Of a stretch of DNA of 64,000 nt, positions 21,781 through 32,795 are shown piece after piece (position 1 is the stretch's first letter; every line of letters starts with the position of its first letter). Origin of the DNA: Gerris lacustris (lineage: Eukaryota > Arthropoda > Insecta > Hemiptera > Gerridae). The notes under the pieces are model-generated. The model worked only from the letters and a program-made list of their open reading frames with translations. It did not search any database and had not been told where the DNA came from. A program made the position numbers and the translations under genes. The DNA lies in assembly GCA_951217055.1 (NCBI GenBank), contig OX578280.1:6386001-6450000 (forward strand). The letters are read 5' to 3'.

Positions 21781-22440
21781 AAACCCAAGTGAGGGTCCAA
21801 ACAGACAATGATGAAGCGAGGTGGGACTTTTTTGGGGGTTTTGTTTTGGTAATTTCGTGGGTAAAATGACCGTCATTCACCCTACTCTTTAATATTTTTA
21901 AATGATACCCACTTAAAAATGAAAAACAGAAATTAACATTTCGGGTCACTATGGTTACGCGCACCAAAAATTTTTAAAATTTGACAGTTTTATATTTACA
22001 CCAGGAAATATCATTGACCAACAGAGATGTATATTTACGTTTTTCCTCATTTTTTTTAGGACAAGTCCTTATGATGCATTGTGGTGGGAAAAATGGGGAA
22101 TTTTTTAGGAGGTTTTGCTGTGGTCATTTCGGGGGTAAAATAGCCGCCATTTTGGAAACGCGATACATATTTGTGGTGTACTCTTCTCTACCTTTAAAAT
22201 AATACCCCAATCAAAAATTGCGAATTTGCTCATTGACCGAAGAAATTTTAAGTTGTAAAGTTCGCAATTTTTTTTCTGATTTTGGGCAACATTTTTTTTT
22301 TCTTGTATACCAAATCAAATTTCAATTCTCTAGCTGCAATAGTTCGTGACGTGAGATATGGTCCAAGATGCGACGGACGAAAAGACGAACTACCAAAACC
22401 ATAAGGGTTTCTAGGATGACCTCGAAACCTTAAAATAGAA
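21781..22440. repeat. Unclassified repeat remnant next to family B
   Basis: Two related segments, around 21810-21890 and 22085-22150, share GGGTAAAAT(A/G)(A/G)CCG-CATT and the preceding TTTTGGTAATTTCG-type phrase. The right end, AACCATAAGGGTTTCTAGG, recalls the CCCTAA-rich end of the 16.3-17.4 kb element. Non-coding; family not identified. Confidence 0.4.
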
Positions 22441-22496
22441 ATTACTCTGCTGTAAACTGTACGTTTAAAACACTCTAAAGTTAATTAAATAAAAAA

Positions 22497-22892
22497 AATA
22501 CGTTTGGTGTCGCGGGACACCCGGTAGGAACGAAGTTCCTTACATTTTTAATTAAATATAAATTATAAAATCACACTGCTAAGTACGTATACATTGCTAA
22601 CTACTTATACAAGGCGGAGTTAGAAAAGAGACAAAATAAAAATGAACGAAATGTTTGTACCTAGCATGAGTTAAGGCAAAATTAAAAGAAAAGCATTATT
22701 TGTATCATTAAAGCAAGCTTCTTACAATAAATATATATTGAATATAAGAAAAAAGTTGATCATGATGAGTTTATTATAGTTAAAGAGTATGTTTAAAGGA
22801 TGTTAGACTGAAATAGGACTGTTTTCTGCCTACCCGGCCTACTAATTTAAAATATTATAAAATATACCTCTTCCCTACTCTAAAGCTTATGC
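22497..22892 (+). repeat. Family F repeat, left part (interrupted copy)
   Basis: Starts with GGTGTCGCGGGACACCCGG and GGAACGAAGTTCC, itself a perfect palindrome, and continues AAATCACACTGCTAAGTACG to CTACCCGGCCTACTAATTTA and GCTTATGCTTGT. The same order is present without break in 42155-43262. Here a 5-kb segment interrupts it before the right part resumes at 27958. Confidence 0.75.
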
Positions 22893-24010
22893 TTGTTGAA
22901 CGAGTGCAGTGAGTTCTTCATTTCAGAGACTTGGGATTTGAAAAGTTTGTTTGTTTGTTTGTTTGTTTGTTTGTTTGTTTGTTTGTTTGTCTAACGATAA
23001 CTGGAGTAAAAATTGATCAATTTCAGCGAAATTTGGCACGTAGATGCATCTCAGCGTTTTTGAGAACTGTATAGTTTTTGAAAATTCCTCACTCAACATT
23101 TCCAAGATGGCGGCCAATATGGCGGACGACTAAAAAAAAAGTTTTAAGCCAGCATAATGTGTTATACATCGTTTTGAAGGTCTTTAAGAGAAGGAAACGA
23201 ATATGTAACTAATAAAATTTCACACTTCATATTTTCAAGATGGCGGCCAATATGGCGGACGACTAAAATAAAAAGTTTTAGTCAGCATAATGTGTTATAC
23301 ATCATTTTGAAGGTCTTTAAGAGAAGGAAAAGAAAATGTAACTAATAAAATATCACAGTTAATATTTTCAAGATGGCGGCCAATATGGCGGACGACTAAA
23401 ATAAGAAGTTTTAGTCAGCATAATGTGTTATACATCGTTTTAAAGGTCTTTAAGAGAAGGAAAAGAAAATTTAACTAATAAAATATCACAGTTAATATTT
23501 TCAAGATGGCTGCCAATATGGCGGACGACTAAAAAAAAAGTTTAAGTCAGCTTAATGTGTTATACATCGTTTTAAAGGCCTTTAAAAGGAGGAAAATAAT
23601 ATTTAACTGATAAAATGTAATACTTCACACTTTCAAGATGGCGGCCAATATGGTGGACGACTAAACAAAAAGTTTTTAGTCAGTATGACATGTTATACAT
23701 CAATTTAAAGGTCTTGAAGTTTAGGAAAGGAGTATCTAAGTATTAAAAATGTCACACATAATATTTTCAATATGGCGGACTATTAAAAAAAATTAATCTG
23801 CTTGGCATGTAATATATTAATCTAAAGGTCTATAAAAGTAGGAATAGAGTCAATAACTTTTCAAATTTCATCATTTATATTTTCAAGATGGCGGCCAATA
23901 AGGCGAATGACAAAAGTTTTTCGTCGGTATGGCATTTTATACATCGTTTTAAAGGGTTTAGAAGTAAGAAAAGAGTAAATAACTATTAAAATTTCACTCT
24001 ATATATTTTC
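22893..24010 (+). repeat. Expanded family B-type unit array, left arm of composite
   Basis: Opens with GAACGAGTGCAGTGAGTTC, then TTTG microsatellite (22948-22990), then about seven units of 120-135 bp, each carrying CAAGATGGCGGCCAATATGG and the block TAATGTGTTATACATCGTTT or a variant. Early units are nearly identical; later ones (after 23740) are degraded. The same parts occur in reverse order and orientation at 26130-26965. No coding. Confidence 0.8.
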
Positions 24011-24099
24011 AACCTATTGTAGATAATTATAATTTAGTATAATTATTGCATACTAAGCAGTTTAAACAGGAAATTTAGTTAAACGTTGTTTAATAGAGG

Positions 24100-24640
24100 T
24101 ATTGCAGGCTCGCTATGATCGCACGTTTATACAGGCGTTGTAATAATGTTATTGTTGGCTCGCAGCGCTCGCCCTGTATAGACAGCATTTAAAATTAGTT
24201 TTCATTTAACTGGGTATAATGAAGGTTCGCTGTGCTCACCAATTTATTTAGTATTTCTGGATAAAGTTATGCCGTATAAACTTGCGAGCGCAGCGAGCCT
24301 GAATTAATTATATTAAATAATGATTACGTACAAATACTTTATAAACAGGCGAGCGTAGCGAGCATACAATAACTTTATTTAATTAATATTTACTACAAAT
24401 TCTGAATCAAACAGGCGAGCGTAGCGAGCCATTTTTAATTTTATTAAATAATTACTATATTTACTGTATAAAGAGGTGAGCGTAGCGAGCCTTCTTTAAT
24501 TTATTTGATTAAATAATTTGTATATTTACTCTATAAAAAGCGAGCGTAGCGAGCCTTCAATAACTTTATTTAATAAATATTTACAACAAATTCTGAATCA
24601 AACAGGCGAGCGTAGCGAGCCTTCTTTAATTTGATTTAAT
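24100..24640 (+). repeat. GCGAGCGTAGCGAGCC array, left
   Basis: From 24280 the 16-mer GCGAGCGTAGCGAGCC recurs six times, spaced by about 60-65 bp of AT-rich sequence such as TTTACTGTATAAA and AACTTTATTTAATAAATATT. Before this, at 24100-24240, single degraded copies lie in opposite orientation (GCTCGCAGCGCTCGCC). The array continues the composite element. Confidence 0.8.
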
Positions 24641-24642
24641 AA

Positions 24643-24990
24643 CTAGTGATGCGGTGCATAAAGAACTCGCATAGATTGAGGTCTTATGAGTACATCACCC
24701 ATACTATGTTCTCAATATTGCTACCAGGATAATTTTTCGGTGAAAACCTAACATATTCTTATTCAACCTCAAAACAGGTTTAAAATCATTTTACGAAAAA
24801 CAGCAATAAGAATAAGCTTACTTTTTAACACCCTCATCTCGGTCACATTTGTTGATAACGTTGCTACTCATAAAGCCTTTTAAAACAATGTATGGTATAT
24901 CATTCTGACTACAATCTTCCTCTTTAATCGTCATATTATAGGACCAAGATGATGTGAGCCGAATTAAATTTCGTATAAATTCGCAAGTTC
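24643..24990. repeat. Inverted end module of composite, left
   Basis: ACTAGTGATGCGGTGCATAA, AGAACTCGC and the following 130 bp (TGTTCTCAATA, AGGATAATTTTTC, AAAACCTAACAT) are inverted relative to 27800-27957. The two bound a 3.3-kb segment. The remaining part to 24990 is AT-rich and unmatched. Confidence 0.7.
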
Positions 24991-25079
24991 TCAGGAGCTA
25001 AAATGTTTTCCATTCATCCATACATAATCCATATTTAATAAAGTCATGCATTTGTAGTAAATATTTTATTTAATAAAAT

Positions 25080-26110
25080 GATTGCAGGCTCACTACGCTC
25101 GCCTGTTATAAATGTAATATTAATGCAGGCTCGCTACGCTCGCCTGTTTATACAGTATTTCTACATAATCTTTATATAATAATATTGTTGCAGGCTCGCT
25201 GCGCTCGCCTGTTATAAAAGTAATATTAATGCAGGCTCGCTACGCTCGCCTGTTTATACAGTATTTCTACATAATCTTTATTTAATAATATTATTGCAGG
25301 CTCGCTGCGCTCGCCTGATCATACAGCATACATTTGTAGTAAATATTTTATTTAATAAAATGATTGCAGGCTCACTACGCTCGCCTGTTATAAAAGTAAT
25401 ATTAATACAGCATTTCTACATAATCTTTATTTAATAATATTAATGCAGGCTCGCTGCGCTCGCCTGTTATAAAAGCATTTCTGCATAATCTTTATTTAAT
25501 AATATTATTGCAGGCTCGCTGCGCTCGCCTGTTATAAAAGCATTTCTGCATAATCTTTATTTAATAATATTATTGCAGGCTCGCTGCGCTCGCCTGTTAT
25601 AAAAGCATTTCTGCATAATCTTTATTTAATAATATTATTGCAGGCTCGCTGCGCTCGCCTGTTATAAAAGCATTTCTGCATAATCTTTATTTAATAATAT
25701 TAATGCAGGCTCGCTGCGCTCGCCTGTTATAAAAGCATTTCTGCATAATCTTTATTTAATAATATTATTGCAGGCTCGCTGCGCTCGCCTGTTATAAAAG
25801 CATTTCTGCATAATCTTTATTTAATAATATTAATGCAGGCTCGCTACGCTCGCCTGTTATAAAAGCATTTCTGCATAATCTTTATTTAATAATATTATTG
25901 CAGGCTCGCTGCGCTCGCCTGTTATAAAAGCATTTCTGCATAATCTTTATTTAATAATATTATTGCAGGCTCGCCTGTTTATACAGCATTTGTAGTAAAT
26001 ATTTTATTTAATAAAATTATTGCAGGCTTACTACGCTCACCTGTTGTAAAAGTATTTGTACATAATAAATTATATAATAAAATGAATGCCAGCTCGCTGT
26101 GCTCGCCTTT
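25080..26110 (-). repeat. GGCTCGCTGCGCTCGCC 65-bp tandem array
   Basis: The strictest part has unit starts (CAGGCTCGCT) at 25446, 25511, 25576, 25641, 25706, 25771, 25836, 25901 and 25966, an exact 65-bp period. Each unit is the 17-bp GC block plus CTGTTATAAAAGCATTTCTG and CATAATCTTTATTTAATAAT. Units outside this core (25080-25445 and 25980-26110) vary in length and sequence (TGTAGTAAATATTTTATTT). GC blocks alternate between CTGCG and CTACG. The array is inverted relative to those at 24.3-24.6 and 27.0-27.8 kb. Confidence 0.95.
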
Positions 26111-26129
26111 TTATACAGTATTAGTACAT

Positions 26130-26965
26130 AATCTGTAGCCTTTAAAATTCCTTTAAACGAATTATAACATGTTATGCAGATATGTAAAACTTTTTTTGTT
26201 TTCTTTATATTGGCCGCCATTTTAAAAATATTATGTGTGAAATTTGAATAGTTGGATATTCCATTTCTAGACTTCAAGAGCTTTAAATTGATGTATAACA
26301 TGTCATACTGACTAAAAACTGTTTGTTTAGTCTTCCGCCATATTGACCGCCATCTTGTGAATATTAAGTGTAAAATTTTATTAGTTACATATTCTTATCC
26401 TCCTCTTAAAGGCCTTTAAAACGATGTATAACACATTATGCTGGATATAACTTTTTATTTTAGTCGTCCGCCATATTGGCCGCCATCTTGAAAATATGAA
26501 CTGAGAAATTTTATTAGTTACATATTCTTTTTCATCTCTTTAAGACCTTTAAAACTATGTATAACACATTATGCTGGCTAAAACTTTTTTTTATAGTCAT
26601 CCGCCATATTGGCCGCCATCTTGAAAATATTAAATGTGAAAATTTATTAGTTACATATTCTTTTCCTCCTCTTAAAGATCTTTAAAACGATGTATAACAC
26701 ATTATGCTGACTAAAACTTTATTTTTTTGTCGTCCGCCATATTGGGCGCCATCTTGAAAATATTGAGTGAGGAATTTCCAAAAACTATACACTTCTCACA
26801 AATGCTGAGATGCATATATGTGCCAAATTTCGTTGAAATTTATCAATTTTTACTCCAGTTATCGTTAGACAAACAAACAAACAAACACACAAACAAACAA
26901 ACACACAAACTTTTCAAATCCCAAGTCTCTGTAATGAAGAACTCACTGCGCTCGTTCAACTATAT
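26130..26965 (-). repeat. Family B-type unit array, right arm of composite
   Basis: Five units of about 130 bp bearing CCATATTGGCCGCCATCTTG, followed by the lead block ATCAATTTTTACTCCAGTTA, an AAAC microsatellite (26871-26912) and TGAAGAACTCACTGCGCTCG at 26935-26955. This is the reverse complement of the 22.9-24.0 kb arm with minor differences, so the two arms can pair as a very long hairpin. Confidence 0.8.
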
Positions 26966-26984
26966 TAACTTACTATATTAACTG

Positions 26985-27790
26985 TATAAACAGGCGAGCG
27001 TAGCGAGCCTAAAATAACTTTATTTAATAAATATTTACTACAAATTCTGAATCAAGTAGGCGAGCGTAGCGAGCCTTCTTTATTTTAGAAAATAATTACT
27101 ATAATCACTGGGTAAACAGGCGAGCGTAGCGAGCCTGCAATAACTTTATTCAATAAATACTTACTACGAACGCTAAATCAACAGGCGAGCGCAGCGAGCC
27201 TGCTATAACTTTATTTAATACATATTTACTACAAACGCTAAATCAACAGGCGAGCGTAGCGAGCCTTCTTTATTTTAGAAAATAATTACTATATTTACTG
27301 GGTAAACAGGCGAGCGTAGCGAGCCTGCAATAACTTTATTTAATAAATACTTACTACAAACGCTAAATCAACAGGCGAGCGCAGCGAGCCTGCTATAACT
27401 TTATTTATTACATATTTACTACAAACGCTAAATCAACAGGCGAGCGTAGCGAGCCTACAATAACTTTATTTAATAAATATTTACTACAAATTCTGAATCA
27501 AACAGGCGAGCGTAACGAGCCTTCTTTAATTTGATTAAATAATTACTATATTTACTGTATAAACAGGCGAGCGTAGTGAGCCTGCAATAACTTTATTTAA
27601 TAAAAACTTATTACAAATGCTAAATCAACAGGCGAGCGCAGCGAGCCTGCTATAACTTTATTTAATACATATTTACTACAAATGCTAAATCAACAGGTGA
27701 GTGCAGCGAGCCTGCAATAACTGTATTTAATATATATTTACTAGAAATGCTGAATCAAGAGGCGAGCGTAGCGAGCCTGCGTTAATATTA
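26985..27790 (+). repeat. GCGAGCGTAGCGAGCC array, right
   Basis: About thirteen copies of GGCGAGCG(T/C)AGCGAGCC with AT-rich spacers of about 45-70 bp (AATAACTTTATTTAATAAAT, ACTACAAACGCTAAATCAAC). Pairs of units repeat as longer blocks: the segment from about 27118 to 27240 recurs from about 27308 to 27430. Orientation matches the array at 24.3-24.6 kb. Confidence 0.9.
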
Positions 27791-27799
27791 TTAAATAAA

Positions 27800-27957
27800 G
27801 ATAATGGACAAAATCATTTTAATGATCTTTTCAGGTTAAATAAATGTCAGGTTTTACTGAAATATTATCCTGATATCATTATTGAGAACATTGTATGGCT
27901 GATATAAAAGCACCATTCTACGCGAGTTCTTTATGCACCGCATCACTAGTATAAGGT
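27800..27957. repeat. Inverted end module of composite, right
   Basis: ATTATCCTGATATCATTATT, GAGAACATTGTATGG, GCGAGTTCTTTATGCACCGC and ATCACTAGT, the inverse of 24643-24790. Family F sequence resumes directly afterwards (ATAAGGTTGAAATTTTAC, compare ATCAGGTTAAAATCTTAC at 42546), which places the composite's right boundary at about 27957. Confidence 0.7.
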
Positions 27958-28690
27958 TGAAATTTTACATGCCTGTTTCAATTGTACTTTAGACCATATG
28001 TAAGAAGTTTTATTAAAATCGTTATACGTTAGAACGGAAGATATCGGTAAAAACATTGTTTTCTTTATTTTAAACGTTTAGATCCACTTTAATAAATTTA
28101 GCGATCTATATCACTTCATAACAGTGTCAGTATTCGTTTTACTATAAAAAATATTTGAAAAAGTGGTTTGTCTCATTAAATAGATGAAGTTAGAATTATT
28201 TCTTGGATTAAGTACACAGTATTATAATAATACACCTAATATATTGAAATAAGCTTCAGCACAGATCAATTTTAGTTTGAACAAGACTGTGATTATGATT
28301 TCTTATATTCACAAAACCAAGTGACATTTTGACATTTAACAAAAATAATCAAAACAAGTCAAGTAACAGGCTGCCTTAATAACACTTTTTCCCGTCTTAA
28401 GATTTTTGAAGCTTACGTTTAAGCGAGCGTTGCGTGTGAACGCTTGGGCGGATAACGTTTTCCGACGAACTCAGCCTGGGCATTGGTAAAATAAACATGT
28501 GTACCAAATTTCATCTAACTCGGTTAATTTTTACTCAAGTTATCGTCATCTGTAGATTTCGTGACGGATTTTGCGTGACGGTGATTTTGTGACGGTTATT
28601 TTGTGATGGTGATTTGGTCGTTTTTTTTCGGATTCACTCCCGGGTTCCAGAAAGTGCCATAAGGAACTTCGTTCCAATAAATTTCTCCAT
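27958..28690 (+). repeat. Family F repeat, right part (interrupted copy)
   Basis: Collinear with 42546-43262: GCCTGTTTCAATTGTAC, AAGATATCGGTAAAAAC, GCGAACGCTTGGGCGGATAACG-like phrase, then CATAAGGAACTTCGTTCC at 28658-28675. That last motif is the inverse of the start of the family (GGAACGAAGTTCC), giving it palindromic ends. Confidence 0.7.
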
Positions 28691-29597
28691 ATTTAATAAT
28701 GTGTAATAATTAAGGTCACATATTTTACCTAACTTTACTTTATTACCATAAATTGTTATGATATAACAATAATTAATCCTAATTTATTGTTTATAATCCC
28801 TAGATAAATTCTAATCTGCCCATGTATATATAGAACTTAATGGAAGGACTTTAAATTCGACAATATCTCTGACCTACTTATTTTCCAATTAATCTTAAAA
28901 TTTGAGTGAGGTATAATGATTAATCTTAAAACATAAATTGATTCCGCAACAATAAATGGTTCTAGTGAAAGATTAATCGACCGTTATGTAGAAAACTATA
29001 TATTTCTGTGTTAGAGTCAAGCTGGACTTAACTGGAATTTATTTTTATATTTTATGAAAAAAATATCTCAAATTTAATTAAACCTTACGATAGATAAAAA
29101 GTTACGATAGAATACCGGAAATCGCTGGATAATCTAAAACCACTTTATATTAGGAGAAAGATGACGGATGAATAACTGTTATGATCTACTACGGATGAAT
29201 AACTGTTATGATTACTTTATCATAATTTATGGCATAATCAAAACCTACATTCAAGTTCAAAACACTTGATATTTTTTAAAATTTATTTATTACTGTAATA
29301 TCAATCTCTCTGTAACAAGCGGCTATCATTCTAAAAAAAAATAAAATAAAAATTAATCAAAAAATGTTGCTTTACTGACATTTTTATCTGTTGACTTCAA
29401 ATTCAAAAAAAGAGAAGGTATAATTTAAAACTGTCATTTTGATTGATGGGACAAACAAAGTGAGTAAAACATTTACTGCTCAGAGATGCTGTATTTTATA
29501 AAAGAAAACAAACGTGCAGATGAATAAACCAATATTATTAAGACAACGTGTTGTGATATTATGTAATATAGATATACTTACAAGATAAAAATAACTT
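28691..29597. other. Unassigned AT-rich stretch
   Basis: No gene. A short direct duplication ATGACGGATGAATAACTGTTATGATC-like lies at about 29160-29215 (CGGATGAATAACTGTTATGA twice). Otherwise nothing recognised. Confidence 0.3.
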
Positions 29598-29887
29598 TTA
29601 TCTCCAGTAGGGAAAAAAAGTTATGATTTTGAATTAGTTTAGAGGGACTAAAACCGGTATTTTCATCCCTAACTCAAAAAGTAGGGAGAAAAAGTAAAAG
29701 TAGGGCGAAAGAGTAAAGTAGGGCAAAAAAGTAAAGATTGCAACTTAATTATTTTATAAATAGTAGAAAATGTATGGCTAGTGTAATGAAGTTGTCAAAA
29801 TAAGGTTGGCGGCACTGCGCTTTTTTGACTTTGTTTATCTTTGTTTACAACATTATAACCTGCATCTAAATAACCTTCTATTTGAGT
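29598..29887 (+). repeat. Family A repeat, copy 3, left part
   Basis: TATCTCCAGTAGGG through AACCTTCTATTTGAGT. It is interrupted at TTAA (29888-29891) by the piggyBac element and resumes at 32930 with TTCCAATTCTTA. Confidence 0.85.
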
Positions 29888-29902
29888 TTAACCCATATTA
29901 TC

Positions 29903-29922
29903 CCAGCGTTGCGTTTTCGCAA
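29903..29922. promoter_or_regulatory. Left subterminal palindrome GTTGCGTTTTCGCAAC
   Basis: The 16-base palindrome lies about 13 bases inside the left end. It recurs at 30270-30285 and at 32780-32795. Subterminal repeats are commonly where transposase or its zinc-finger tail binds in piggyBac elements; that role here is inference. Confidence 0.5.
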
Positions 29923-30116
29923 CGCAAGTTAGGGTCAAAGTTTTTTAACAAAAATAAAAATATATTGAAATAGAATAAATAATTGATAACAAATATGAAT
30001 AATAGACACTTCTGTGATATAAAATATCTATTTAGTTTGAAAATATTATTACTGTTCGTCTTGTGTACTGAAAACATACATACAACTTTTTTTTAAAGAA
30101 ATTTTTGACCGTCCTC

Positions 30117-32436
30117 ATGGCAGATATAAGGTAAGAAATTATATTTATTATTCTTTAAATGTTTAAATTTTTGAATTAACTTGCTTATAAAGGTTCTTTT
30201 TAAAGATATATAACATAAATTTAATTAATTTTTAAATAGCGTACCACCAAGATGTTTCGAAACTTTTGTGTTGCGTTTTCGCAACACTGGGCACATACGA
30301 GGTCAAAATATGCAAAATTCACTCTTTTTTTGTTTTCTTCAGGAAATACCGTACTACTGAAGAGGTACTTAGTATAATGCAGGAAATGGAGGAAGAAGAA
30401 AATAATCAGAAAAGTCTTTTAAATTTAGCGCAAAAGGTTAATGTATTCATAACTCCTCCGATGCCTCATGATGATACCGATGAAGATAGTGCGGACGAAG
30501 ATGTAGGAGGTAATTTTGACAATTTGTCGGGGAGTCAATTGAGAGCAGATGCTGAGTTAGTACTAGATTTTGAGGATGAGATCGTTGGTGAATGTTTGGA
30601 TGTTCCTACGGATACAAATGCTGAGGTAGATATTACTATGAATCCATATATATACATTTTTATTTATTTATTATTATTATTATAGTTTTTTTTTTACATT
30701 TTTTTGTGCAGATTCTTAAACTTATCCGATTTAAAAATACAATACAAGGGGGGGGGGGGATCATACATTTAAAAAAAAAAAATATATATATATATATATA
30801 TTATTATTATATTTTGTTTTACTTTTTCAGGAGCCGCTACCTTCAACATCAAGCGGAATTACAGTCAGTAGTCCAGCATTAGTAGAGAAAACCTTATTTT
30901 ATCCAGCAAGAGAAAATAAGAGAAAAATATGGAAGAAAGGAGACATTCCGATAAATGATATCTCTGATTCGTTGACTTCTCCACAATGTCAGTATAGTCC
31001 AACTCATGTTGATAGACCTTTCAGCCCTGTAGAGGCATTAGGATATTTCCTCAATGATGCATACCTAGAAGAGGTAGTAAAACAAAGTGTGCTGTACGCC
31101 ACCCAAAAAGGAAATTTTACCTTCGAGTTATCTGTACCGGAACTTAAATCTTTCTTAGGTGTTTTGATAGTTAGCGGGTACAATCAAGTGCCTAGACGTA
31201 GAATGTATTGGGAGGAGAGCTCAGATGTACATAATTCCTGCATTGCAGATGCTATTCGTCGAAATAGATTTGATGAAATTATGCGCTATCTTCACTTTAA
31301 CGATAATTCTAAATTAGATACGTTAGATAAACTATCAAAAATAAGACCTCTATTATCAGAATTAAATCAAACCTTTATAGAATTTGTTGTCTGGGATTCT
31401 GAATCAAGCATTGATGAGGCTATGATCCCATATTTTGGGCGTCATGGGCTTAAACAGTTCATCAGGGGCAAACCAATACGATTTGGCTATAAGGCTTGGT
31501 GCCATAATTTAAAGTTAGGTTACCTCATAAATTTTGATGTTTACCAAGGAGCTAGAGGACCAAGAAATAATTACAAACAAGATTTTGGCTTAGGTGGCAG
31601 TATACTTTTAAAAATGGCCGAGCATTTGCCTCAGCATAACAACACATTTTACCCACACCATCTTTATGCCGATAATTTTTTTACATCCCTGAAGGTGCTG
31701 TCAGTTTTTACTGAACAATCTATTGGCTTTACAGGAACTTTAAGAAAAAATAGAATGCCAAAAGACTGCCCTATCAGAGATTTGAGGACTATGAAATCAT
31801 CTCCTAGAGGGACATATGACAGTTGTCATGAAAAAAACAGTGGATCTTTCTTTTGTAGATGGAATGATAATTCAGTCGTAACCATAGTTTCAAACTGCGC
31901 TGGTGTGGAACCAATAGGAAAAGCTGTTAGATACTCAGCCACAGATAAAAAAAAAAGTAAACATAAACCAACCAAATATGGTAAAATTATATAATATGAA
32001 TATGGGTGGTACCGATAGGATGGATCAGAACGTGTCTACATATAGAACAAATATAAGATCCAAGAAATGGTGGTGGCCAATATTCAACTGGTGCTTGGAT
32101 ACAGCAATACAAAATGCTTGGCTGTTATACAGGTTGTCTTCTGAACGGTATAACACCGTAACTCCGATGGATCTTCTTGATTTTAGACGATCGATAGCAA
32201 AGGAGTTTTTAGCGAAATTCGGAACACCCAGGCTACGAACTCCAGGGTTCACAAGAAAATTGGTGGCAAGTAGAGTGTCTGTTGGTTCTAGGTATGATGG
32301 CATAGGTCACTACATAGTATCACAGAAAAGCAGAACGCGCTGTGCACATTGCAACTCTACGACAGTTAAATTTTGTGAAAAATGCCAGGTTGCGTTGCAC
32401 GAAAAATGCTTCGTACAATTTCATACTTATAATTGA
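30117..32436 (+). pseudogene. piggyBac transposase, three exons, one frameshift
   Basis: Catalyses cut-and-paste of the element at TTAA in the nucleus. I join exons 30117-30130 (ATG, MADI plus two bases), 30343-30625 and 30831-32436; introns have GT at 30131 and 30626 and AG at 30341-30342 and 30829-30830, and both joints keep frame. The N-terminal part is acidic (EMEEEENN, DDTDEDSADEDVGG). The DDE_Tnp_1_7 core carries the expected aspartates: first in SIDEAMIPYFGRH, second in HLYADNFFTS, third in MGGTDRMDQ. The tail has a Cys/His-rich zinc finger (CAHC, CEKCQ, HEKC). A ten-A run at 31947-31956 shifts the frame; nine A would join the upstream core to the third Asp and zinc finger. As read, the protein stops at 31994 and lacks both. 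The frameshift could be real or a homopolymer read error. AATAAA lies at about 32502. Confidence 0.9.
30270..30332 (+). repeat. Internal inverted repeat of piggyBac element, left
   Basis: GTTGCGTTTTCGCAAC, ACTGGGCACATA, GGTCAAAATATGCAAAATTC match, in reverse complement, the right segment at 32732-32795 over about 63 bases with few differences. The segment lies wholly in intron 1, ending about ten bases before its acceptor, so the open frame that seems to start at 30266 is an artefact of this repeat. Confidence 0.85.
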
Positions 32437-32731
32437 TATTATATTCTATATTATATTTTATAATAGTTTTTTTTCTTATAAAATAAGTTATTTCAAGTTT
32501 AAATAAAATGAATTATAACACAATATATAACTTACCTGATTTGTTTTTTTATTGATTTTAAAACATGCTCAATTTTTTGTACTACTAACTCTACATTGAG
32601 GGTCCTAAATTTTGTCTAAACCCTGGAATTTTCAGAATTAGGGATCTATAACGAGTATCTAACATCGCACAAGCTCGGAAACATATTTTGATATTTATTT
32701 AAAAAATAAAAAATATATAATTTCCAATTAA

Positions 32732-32795
32732 CAAAAAAAGAAGTGAATTTTGCATATTTTGACTCCCTATGTGCCCAGTGTTGCGTTTTCGCAAC
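32732..32795 (-). repeat. Internal inverted repeat of piggyBac element, right
   Basis: Inverse copy of 30270-30332, about 130 bases inside the right end. It includes GAATTTTGCATATTTTGAC, TATGTGCCCAGT and the palindrome GTTGCGTTTTCGCAAC. The two copies differ by a few bases. Confidence 0.85.

Noticed and set aside
25446..25985. CRISPR-like array (GC-rich repeats with regular spacing)
   Set aside because: The spacers are repeats themselves, not unique, the genome is eukaryotic, and no cas genes exist. It is a 65-bp tandem satellite.
30266..30342. ATG at 30266 as start of the piggyBac N-terminal part
   Set aside because: This part lies in intron 1 inside the internal inverted repeat. The exon 1 ATG at 30117 with GT-AG borders gives a better protein start.
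32025..32303. 92-codon minus frame opposite the transposase
   Set aside because: Antisense shadow of the conserved C-terminal transposase region.
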